Shown here piece by piece: positions 55,301-64,000 of a stretch of 64,000 nt of DNA (the stretch's first letter is position 1; each line of letters starts with the position of its first letter). The position numbers and the translations under genes were made by a program. Under the pieces are notes generated by a model that had not been told where the DNA came from, made no database searches, and saw only the letters and a program-made list of their open reading frames with translations. Source of the DNA: Macrostomum hystrix (Eukaryota > Platyhelminthes > Macrostomidae); NCBI GenBank assembly GCA_950097015.1, contig CATNEN010000001.1:5255001-5319000 (forward strand). Reading direction: 5' to 3'.

Positions 55301-58300
55301 TTAAGGTCTAGGGACGATTCCATTAAGGTCTAGGGACGATTCTTTTAAGGTCTAGGGACGATTCCATTAAAGGTCTAGGGACGATTCCATTAAAGGTCTA
55401 GGGACGATTCCATTAAATGTTTAGGGAAGATTCCATTATAGGTCTAGGGACGATTCCATTAAAGGTCTAGGGAAGATTCCATTAAAGGTCAAGGGACAAT
55501 TCCATTAAATGTCTAGGGAAGATTCCATTAAAGGTCTAAGGACGATTCCATTAAAGGTCTAGGGAAGATTCCATTAAATGTTTAGGGAAGATTCCATTAT
55601 ATGTCTAGGGAAGATTCTATTAAAGGTCTAGGGACGATTCCAATAAGGTCTAGGGACGATTCTATTAAAGGTCTAGGTACGATTCCATTAAATGTCTAAG
55701 GACAATTCCATTAAAGGTCTAGGGAAGATTCCATTAAATGTTTAGGGAAGATTCCATTATAGGTCTAGGGACGATTCTATTAAAGGTCTAGGGACGATTC
55801 CATTAAGGTCTAGGGACGATTCCATTAAGGTCTAGGGACGATTCTTTTAAGGTCTAGGGACGATTCCATTAAAGGTCTAGGGACGATTCCATTAAAGGTC
55901 TAGGGACGATTCCATTAAATGTTTAGGGAAGATTCCATTATAGGTCTAGGGACGATTCCATTAAAGGTCTAGGGAAGATTCCATTAAAGGTCAAGGGACA
56001 ATTCCTTTAAATGTCTAGGGAAGATTCCATTAAATGTCTAGGGAAGATTTCATTAAATGTCTAGGGAAGATTCCATTAAATGTCTAGGGAAGATTTCATT
56101 AAATGTCTAGGGAAGATTCCATTAAATGTCTAGGGAAGATTCCATTAAAGGTCTAAGGACGATTCCATTAAAGGTCTAGGGAAGATTCCATTAAATGTTT
56201 AGGGAAGATTCCATTATAGGTCTAGGGAAGATTCTATTAAAGGTCTAGGGACGATTCCATTAAGGTCTAGGGACGATTCTATTAAAGGTCTAGGTACGAT
56301 TCCATTAAATGTCTAAGGACAATTCCATTAAAGGTCTAGGAAAGATTCCATTAAATGTTTAGGGAAGATTCCATTATAGGTCTAGGGACGATTCTATTAA
56401 AGGTCTAGGGACGATTCCATTAAGGTCTAGGGACGATTCCATTAAGGTCTAGGGACGATTCTTTTAAGGTCTAGGGACGATTCCATTAAAGGTCTAGGGA
56501 CGATTCCATTAAAGGTCTAGGGACGATTCCATTAAATGTTTAGGGAAGATTCCATTATAGGTCTAGGGACGATTCCATTAAAGGTCTAGGGAAGATTCCA
56601 TTAAAGGTCAAGGGACAATTCCTTTAAATGTCTAGGGAAGATTTCATTAAATGTCTAGGGAAGATTCCATTAAATGTCTAGGGAAGATTTCATTAAATGT
56701 CTAGGGAAGATTCCATTAAATGTCTAGGGAAGATTTCATTAAATGTCTAGGGAAGATTCCATTAAATGTCTAGGGAAGATTTCATTAAATGTCTAGGGAA
56801 GATTCCATTAAATGTCTAGGGAAGATTCCATTAAATGTTTAGGGAAGATTCCATTATAGGTCTAGGGAAGATTCCATTAAATGTCTAGGGAAGATTTCAT
56901 TAAATGTCTAGGGAAGATTCCATTAAATGTCTAGGGAAGATTTCATTAAATGTCTAGGGAAGATTCCATTAAATGTCTAGGGAAGATTTCATTAAATGTC
57001 TAGGGAAGATTCCATTAAATGTCTAGGGAAGATTCCATTAAATGTTTAGGGAAGATTCCATTATAGGTCTAGGGACGATTCCATTAAATGTCTCTAAGGA
57101 AGATTTCATTAAATGTCTAGGGAAGATTCCATTAAATGTCTAGGGAAGATTCCATTAAATGTCTAGGGAAGATTCCATTTAATTTTTAGGGAAGATTCCA
57201 TTATAGGTCTAGGGACGATTCCATTAAATGTCTAAGGACAATTCCATTAAAGGTCTAGGGAAGATTCCATTAAATGTCTAGGGAAGAATCCATTAAAGGT
57301 CTAGGGAAGATTCCATTAACTGTCTAGGGAAGATTCCATTAAATGTTTAGGGACGATTCTAATTAAGGTCAAGGAAAGATTCCATTAAAGGTCTAGGGAC
57401 GATTCCTTTAAAGGTCTAGGGACGATTCCTTTAATGGTATTGGAGCGATTCTTTTAAGTGCTTAAAACAAAGTTTTTAAGATGGTTTCATCAATTTAAAG
57501 GAGGTTTTACGAATATAAAATCCTAAAGTTGTTATTAAAAAAACTAACTAAAAAACATCTGACAACAAATCAAATCGATTCTAGATTTCTTTTTCAAGAC
57601 AGATTTTTAAACCATCCACAAATACCTGACAATCGTAGGCTAACCCTTGATGCGGGATGCTGCAAACTGCTAGCTGTAAATGTTTTGTCATTTTGAGTTC
57701 CAGTTCTTAATAAACAGCTGCGAAATAGAAGCAGGAAAAGCAAAACAAAAATACACAAATCTACGATCTAAATTCGAAAGCGTAGACAAAACTTTTGTCC
57801 AGCATTCAAACAATAGTTTCTAGAGGCTAGATCTGGGCCAGGGGTCGGCAAACTTATTGGTGTGCGGGCCACGGCGAGAACCTAAAAAGACAACAGCTGG
57901 CCGCGAGGAATATGAGACAGGGGAGAGATGAGATACAGGAGTGATGAGACACAAGAGAGATGAGACACGGGATAGACGAGAGAGAGATGAGATGCGACAG
58001 GGGAGAGATGAGATACGGAATAGACAAGACAGGGGAGAGATGAGATACAGGAGTGATGAGACACAAGAGAGATGAGACACGGGATAGACGAGAGAGATGA
58101 GATGCGACAGGGGAGAGATGAGATACGGAATAGACAAGACAGGGGAGAGATGAGATACAGGAGTGATGAGACACAAGAGAGATGAGACACGGGATAGACG
58201 AGAGAGAGATGAGATGCGACAGGGGAGAGATGAGATACGGAATAGACAAGACAGGGGAGAGATGAGATACAGGAGTGATGAGACACAAGAGAGATGAGAC

Positions 58301-61300
58301 ACGGGATAGACGAGAGAGAGATGAGATGCGACAGGGGAGAGATGAGATACGGAATAGACAAGACAGGGGAGAGATGAGACAGGGGAGAGATGAGACAGGG
58401 GAGAGAGGAGAAAGGGAAGAGATGAGATACGGGATAGACAAGACAGGGGAGAGAGGAGACAGGGAAGAGATGAGATACGGGATAGACAAGACAGGGGAGA
58501 GATGAGACCAAGGAGAGTTGAGACAAGATACTGTAGGTGTTGGAAGTGGCAACGGGCCGCATCTGGTCCGCTTGCCGGAGTTCGCCAACCCCCCCTGATC
58601 AGGGTGAACAGTTAAACAAAAAACACGATTTTAAAAGGAATCTCAACGTTTTTTAATTGTCTGAAATTAGTAAGTGGGCAGGCGATCTTGTCACCACAGA
58701 AAAAAACATGACACTAAGTGTCATTTAGAATTAGAAGCAGCTAAACAAACACGTAAGAATAGGAAAAATAGGAATAAATGCGACTTTATTAATAGTATAA
58801 TATATGCAATAAATGTAGCCAAGGGACAGGAATGTTCGTAAGAAAAAAAGTAACTAAATATTGCTCCTTTTTTATTAAACTCAATAAATCACCTCGAATA
58901 AAAATAAATGATTATTTTTTAAGTATTGTGTTGTAAATATTAGGAAACGGATAAAATAGGTTTGACTAAAAATAGGAAACATTTTTTCGATAGACATCCG
59001 ATTAAAACAAAAAAATACCGATTTGTTCCCAACTAAATTGTCTACAAGCTACTGTGAATATGAACCGTTGTTTTGTGATTATTGCTGAGATAAAATATTA
59101 AATAATTGTTTTAAAAAGTGCACAATGCAAACTATGATACCATATTAGGCTTTTAGCTCGGAAATTTTTAACGAAATTCGAGCTGACAAAATAGGCAACT
59201 ATATACTATCAAAATGTGCTGTTTTTACAACAATAGAGAAATGTGTAAAATATTGGAAAATGATAGACTCTACCAACCCTAACCCTCAGAAATCCAATAT
59301 AATCTTACCCGTTATCTACATATCTTGTCCAATATTTCCCCAGTCTGTTTTTATCTCATTTGATACATCAGTGACAAATATGCCACTTGCCGCATCCCTT
59401 ACTCTCTGTTCTTTCCTGTGTGTCTTCTTCTCATCTCTCCCGTGTCTCATCTCTCCCGTGTCTCATCTCTCCCGTGTCTCATCTCTCCCGTGTCTCATCT
59501 CTCCCGTGTCTCATCTCTCCCGTGTCTCATCTCTCCCGTGTCTCATCACTCCCGTGTCTCATCTCTCCCGTGTCTAATCTCTCCCGTGTCTTATCTCTCC
59601 CGTGTCTCATCTCTCCCGTGTCTCATCTCTCCCGTGTCTCATCTCTCCTGTGTCCTATCTCTCCCGTGTCTCATCTCTCCCGTGTCCCATCTCACCCGTG
59701 TCTCATCTCTCCCGTGTCTTATCTCTCCCGTGTCTTATCTCCCGTGTCTCATCTCTCCCGTGTCTCATCTCTCCCGTGTCTCATCTCACCCGTGTCTCAT
59801 CTCTCCCGTGTCTTATCTCTCCCGTGTCTTATCTCTCCTGTGTCTCATCTCTCCCGTGTCTCATCTCTCCCGTGTCTCATCTCACCTGTGTTTCATCTCT
59901 CCCGTGTCTCATATCTCCCGTGTCTCATCTCTCCCGTGTCTCATCTCTCCCGTGTCTCATCTCTCCGGCGTCTTATCTTTCTTTACGTGTCTTATCGCTC
60001 CAATGCCCTATCTCTATCTCTAACGTGCCTTATCTCTTATGCCTAATTTCGCCATTGTTTTATCTCTGCCGAGTCTCATCTCTTAATTTTCTCATCTCTC
60101 AGTCGCATCTCTCTATTGTCTTATCTCACCCATATCTCATATTCCTCTGTATCAGCTCTCCCGTGTCTTATCTCTTACCTGTGTCAACAATTCCTTGTCT
60201 TATTCTTCCTCTGAGATAATCATTCTCATTAGGGCAAAAACTGAGATTTTCGAATCTACTAATGGGCCCACACGGTTGCTAACCCAGAGCCCATTAAAGA
60301 AAAAAATAAGGAAAACAACATTTATAAATAGAATTAATCTAAACAAAAGGGGAGATAAAAATATACACAATAAAAAAATAACATATAAAAATAAAAAAGC
60401 AATTTCAAGCACACCAGAATTCCTATAAAAACTGTATCGATGATGCCTGTGGTAGGCAGCGTGGGCTGAGAAGGTTTTCTCAGTGTAATCCCACCCTAGA
60501 AAGTGTTAAACAAAATTTGAAAGCATGAAATCAAATATTAATAACATATTGATATTCATAATTTTATACTACTAAATCATTACTTTGTCAGTAGTACAAT
60601 AAAGCTAACAATAAAATAGAAATGTTCATAAAACACTTTCTAAGTGACTCGTTAGATGTGATCTGATAATCTGATACATCAAATTGCATACTAAATAAAT
60701 AGGTCAGTCCTATTTCGTTTCAACCTATTGAGATAGAGAAAAGGTGCCGAATATCCTAAAAATTTGGGATCTGGGAAGTGGGATAATATTTTACAAACTT
60801 ATGATTTAAGGAATTAGATCAGGGGTCGGCAAACTCCGGCCCGCGGGCCAGATGCGGCCCTCGAAGCTCCCAAATCCGGCCCGTCGCCCCTTCTGACATC
60901 TACAGTGTCCTGTTTAATCTCTCTCGTGTCTAATCTCTCCTCTGTCTAATCTCTCCCGTGTCTCATCTCTCCCCTCTTATCTCTCCCGTGTCTAATCTCT
61001 CCCCGTCTTATCTCTCCCGTGTCTAATATCTCCCGTGTCTCATCTCTCCCCGTCTTATCTCTCCCGTGTCTCATCTCTCCCCGTCTTATCTCTCCCGTGT
61101 CTAATCTCTCCCGTGTCTTATCTCTCCCGTGTCTAATCTCTCCCGTGTCCCATCTTTCCTGTGTCTCATCTCTCCCGTGTCTCGTATTTCTACAGTCAAT
61201 GCGGCCCGCTGTCGTCTTTTAGGTTCTATCTTTGGCCCGCTAGCAAATAAGTTTGCCTACCCCTGGATTAGATTATGTAAACAAAATAATAAATGTCTGT

Positions 61301-64000
61301 TTTAAGTTATCACATATAAATGTATGACCAAATTCAGCAAAAGAATGTCAAGCAATTGCATTTAAGTTGATTATATTGCAATCAGTAAGTCAGGTACGAC
61401 ATCATACTACATTACGACATTGTGCCAGTTTAGTTTAAATAAAATAATTACTTATAACTTAAAAACTAATGTGTCATTAGGAAGTGCAATGTTTAAAATT
61501 AAAATAGTGTTCACTATTTAGTTAATAATATTTTAATATAAATTAATTGATTGATAAGCTAAAAAGTTAATGATCTTTAAATATATTATTTAAACTGATT
61601 GAAAATAAGTAATATCTGATTATCAAGTGAAATTATTGTCAACCGGGTAGATCTTCTTACTGATGGCTTGAAATAAAAATACGCGATTAATATTAGTAAC
61701 CAGCACACTTCAATAGACAGTGCAGACAACAATCCATCTATAGGCCGATGCATAATATGACTGATAGCAATCGAATGAAATCAGAATTCCTATAAAATCT
61801 GTATCGATGATGCTTGTGGTAGAATCTTATCTACACCGTGGTAGAAACGGGAGATAAGAGATGAGATGGGGAGGAGAAATGAAACAGTAGAGATGAGACA
61901 GGGGAGAGATGAGACAGGGGAGAGGTGAGACAGGGGAGAGATGAGACACGGGAGAGATGAGACAGGGGAAAGATGAGACACGGGTGAGATGAGACACGGG
62001 AGAGATGAGACACAGGAGAGATGACACACAGGAAAGATGAGACAGGGGAGAGATGAGACACGGGTGAGATGAGACACGGGAGAGATGAGACAGGGGAGAG
62101 ATGAGACACGGGTGAGATGAGACACGGGAGAGATGAGACACGGGAGAGATGAGACACGGGTGAGATGAGACACGGGAGAGATGAGACACGGGAGAGATGA
62201 GACAGGGGAAAGATGAGACACGGGTGAGATGAGACACGGGTGAGATGAGACACGGGTGAGATGAGACACGGGAGAGATGACACACAGGAAAGATGAGACA
62301 CGGGAGAGATGAGACACAGGAGAGATGAGACACAGGAAAGATGAGACAGGGGAGAGATGAGACACGGGTGAGATGAGACACGGGTGAGATGAGACACGGG
62401 AGAGATGAGACAGGGGAGAGATGAGACACGGGTGAGATGAGACATGGGAGAGATGAGACACGGGTGAGATGAGACACGGGAGAGATGAGACACGGGTGAG
62501 ATGAGACACGGGAGAGATGAGACAGGGGAGAGATGAGACATGGGTGAGATGAGACAGGGGAGAGATGAGACACGGGTGAGATGAGACACGGGAGAGATGA
62601 CACACAGGAAAGATAAGACAGTGGAGAGATGACACACAGGAAAGATGAGACAGGGGAGAGATGAGACAGGGGAGAGATGATACAGGGGAGAGATGAGACA
62701 CGGGAGAGATGAGACAGGGGAGAGATGAGGCAGGGGAGAGATGAGGCAGGGGAGAGATGAGACAGGGGAGAGATGAGACAGGGGAGAGATGAGACAGGGG
62801 AGAGATGATACAGGGGAGAGATGAGACACGGGAGAGATGAGACAGGGGAGAGATGAGGCAGGGGAGAGATGAGGCAGGGGAGAGATGAGACAGGGGAGAG
62901 ATAAGGCAGGGGAGAGATGAGACAGGGGAGAGATGAGTAAAGACATGAGACAAGGAGTAGACTGTGACAGGAGCGAGATCAGACACAGATATGTTGGAAG
63001 GGTTGGATTCAGCTCAGATTCAGTATTGTAGACACTGGGTTACAGATTATTGTATTACTCAAATAATTCAATAAACAAGTAAAGTAAATACCATTGACAA
63101 CACAAATAAGTGGAAATAAAAATAGACAAGAAAATAGCAAAGCCCATTTAATATTGATAGTTTAAAAGGAAAACAAAATCAATGAAATTGTAGTAAAGCA
63201 CTGTGTCTAGTAAATCTGAAAGACAGGTTGGCAAGACAAGCGGATTAAATACATACATTGCGGGGCGCTAGGCCTGAAGTACATCACAAGCTTTGGTCCG
63301 ACTGGAATGGTAGGCGAGAAACGGAATGCAATTAATTATTTTGCTATATAAAAAAAAATAACTGTAACAGACTAACAGAGCATGCAAACTTTTTGAATGA
63401 AAATCAACTAGAGTATGTTTTCTATGCAAATTGATACACAACTATAAAACTGATTAAAATCAATCATTTTTTGTTATGTCAGGTTGTTTAAACAAAACAA
63501 AAAAGATAGCGTCCCGCGCCAACTTTTATTGTTAAAATGAGCCTTAGTTTTTTTTGCATTCTGTATAAAATAACGGCAACAAACCAACTGCACTACTTAT
63601 TTAGCCAGAAAATGTTAAGTAGTCAAGTAACGAATATTAGATGCGAAATTTGTGAATTGTGAAAAATAACTTACCCCGCATGCTTTGAATGACCGAATTT
63701 AACTCCAACAGAGCATCAGCAATCTGTCTAGACAAGCCGGCCATTTTGCTTCGACCAGTTTTGCTCGGAGCATTGATTACTTCCAGTAGCATCTCCATTA
63801 GGCTCAGATAGCAGTGACACAAATCCCTGGCTGTCATGTACAATCGATAACTTGGCTCGTCCAGGCCTTCAACGAAACGACCGCCCCGCGGCTTGCCACT
63901 TGAATCGTGTGAATCTGATGATTTATGCTGCTGCTGCTGCTGCTGGCTAGGCTGTGAGAACAGAGCACAAGCTAGTTTAACACCGGACAGAAGATCAGCC
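49331..64000 (-). CDS. tln: Talin, C-terminal part (last six exons), runs off the window
   Basis: Exons (minus order) 64000-63675 (continues beyond), 54050-53884, 52972-52865, 51511-51304, 50204-49867 and 49456-49331 join in frame, about 423 residues to the stop. Talin links integrin tails to actin at adhesion sites. The C-terminal actin-binding I/LWEQ (THATCH) domain and dimerisation helix are clear: [53 protein letters not shown], then [18 protein letters not shown] and KYPELYEE at the end. Upstream, [19 protein letters not shown] matches the preceding rod bundle, here interrupted by a Gln/Ser-rich insert. A Pro/Ala-rich exon ([11 protein letters not shown], seven Ala) forms an unusual linker before the actin-binding domain. 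The donor after exon 51304 (AATA|GTGGGT) was chosen by phase and is the weakest border. Introns are full of tandem arrays; one is 9.6 kb. Confidence 0.93.
49590..49810. repeat. Duplicated block with three CRE octamers in the last talin intron
   Basis: A roughly 75-bp unit (CACTAAGATCTAATATGAGCT...) is imperfectly repeated. TGACGTCA occurs perfectly at 49672, 49748 and 49785, within 121 bp. Confidence 0.7.
50423..51240 (+). repeat. 30-bp G-rich satellite in a talin intron
   Basis: About 27 copies of GATTTGGGGATCTGGGAAGG plus GATGCAGTTT, preceded by degenerate copies from about 50350. The plus strand, which is the template for talin, carries runs GGGG, GGG, GGG in each unit. Frames are open on both strands because the unit is a multiple of three. 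Confidence 0.96.
51978..52640 (-). repeat. CAGA tetranucleotide satellite in a talin intron
   Basis: Reverse-complement counterpart of the array at 41967, including the block ACACTAAGACAGTCCCTTAG. Interrupted by GGTAGATAGA motifs. Confidence 0.97.
53255..53812 (+). repeat. 24-bp satellite with GGGTTAGGTGGGG core in a talin intron
   Basis: About 23 copies of TACCTGAAGGGTTAGGTGGG plus GTTC. The multiple-of-three length yields a Pro-Asn-Pro-Ser-Gly-Arg-Thr-Pro frame on the minus strand, which is a repeat artefact inside the intron. It runs to about 70 bp from the exon at 53884. Confidence 0.96.
54360..57440. repeat. 23-bp satellite, 3.1 kb, in the large talin intron
   Basis: Units of the type GGTCTAGGGACGATTCCATT plus AAA, with GACG/GAAG/GACA and AAAGG/AAATG/TTATAGG variants. 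The marker AGGTACGATT occurs at 54671, 55173 and 55675, exactly 502 bp apart, then at 56292, so a higher-order block was copied. Confidence 0.96.
57839..58597 (+). mobile_element. hAT minisatellite-carrying element, older copy
   Basis: Same family as 30346: starts CAGGGGTCGGCAAACT, ends in a diverged GTTCGCCAACCCCCCCTG-type terminus. Flanks ATCTGGGC and ATCAGGGT match at 6 of 8 positions, consistent with an aged target duplication. The interior 16-bp array has mutated and been re-amplified as four blocks of 110-112 bp (GATGCGACAG at 57991, 58101, 58213 and 58325). Lies in the large talin intron. Confidence 0.85.
58606..59430. other. AT-rich intron sequence
   Basis: Part of the 9.6-kb talin intron. 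Nothing recognisable. Confidence 0.5.
59431..60200 (-). repeat. Free 16-bp minisatellite array (TCTCATCTCTCCCGTG orientation)
   Basis: About 35 good copies to about 59970, then increasingly decayed copies to 60200. No hAT ends flank it. The long Ser/Leu/Pro frames are artefacts. Confidence 0.94.
60820..61265 (-). mobile_element. hAT minisatellite-carrying element, third copy
   Basis: Inverted relative to the other two. Termini are CAGGGGTCGGCAAACT on the left and GTTTGCCTACCCCTG on the right. Flanks AATTAGAT (60812-60819) and GATTAGAT (61266-61273) match at 7 of 8. Subterminal GGCCCGCGGGCC and GGGCCGCA-type blocks agree with the copy at 30346. The internal array is shorter and irregular (about 17 units). 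Confidence 0.88.
61274..61844. other. AT-rich intron sequence with a 41-bp duplicated flank
   Basis: Otherwise featureless. A 41-bp segment at 61782-61822 (CAGAATTCCTATAAAATCTG...) repeats 60415-60455 with two mismatches. Confidence 0.55.
61845..62990 (+). repeat. Free 16-bp minisatellite array, 1.1 kb
   Basis: About 70 copies mixing GAGATGAGACACGGGA, GAGATGAGACAGGGGA and GTGAGATGAGACACGG variants in recurring order. Opposite orientation to the array at 59431; no hAT termini. Confidence 0.95.
62991..63674. other. Intron sequence next to the talin exon at 63675
   Basis: AT-rich, no repeat or gene recognised. Confidence 0.5.

Noticed and set aside
61790-62986. 398-codon Ser/Leu/Pro/His repeat frame (and similar ones at 30237, 36081, 57854 and 59387)
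   Set aside because: Six-frame artefact of the 16-bp minisatellite; equivalent frames occur in all three phases because the unit is 16 bp.

Overview
This window is nuclear DNA from an animal, most likely an invertebrate bilaterian. It carries spliced genes with GT-AG introns, AATAAA-type 3' ends, tRNA-derived SINEs, DNA-transposon MITEs and very long tandem-repeat arrays. The gene set (TET dioxygenase, DEG/ENaC channels, F-type lectin, bestrophins, talin) is metazoan. I cannot place the phylum; a lophotrochozoan-like animal fits but is only inference.

Layout. 1-4953: an intronless TET methylcytosine dioxygenase gene (+) behind a 2 kb GC- and CT-rich upstream region. 7297-16002: three intronless DEG/ENaC sodium-channel genes in tandem (-), two of them close paralogues with near-identical patches. 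16003-22400: gene-poor DNA with MITEs, hairpins, a 1.1 kb CTCTA satellite, a dead F-type lectin copy (-) and a mariner-type transposase fragment. 23068-24533: a three-exon secreted lectin gene (+). 25732-29486 and 32006-41249: two tandem seven-exon bestrophin chloride-channel genes (-) with identical intron phases. 41250-49330: no convincing gene, but kilobase-scale satellites of 4, 35 and 33 bp units. 49331-64000: the last six exons of talin (-), whose introns hold 30-, 4-, 24-, 23- and 16-bp arrays.

The most striking system is a non-autonomous hAT element (termini CAGGGGTCGGCAAACT, 8-bp target duplications) whose interior is an expanded 16-bp minisatellite. Three copies sit at 30346, 57839 and 60820. 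The same 16-mer also forms free arrays without hAT ends at 36131, 59431, 61845 and, decayed, at 23455. This suggests that transposition seeds satellite DNA into introns.

A second theme is regulatory. RFX X-box-like motifs lie about 190-260 bp upstream of two DEG/ENaC genes and one bestrophin gene, which would fit expression in ciliated sensory cells. Apart from this hint the genes do not form one pathway. The two channel clusters look like local tandem duplications. Exon borders were read by eye from homology, splice sites and phase; each spliced gene sums to an open frame.
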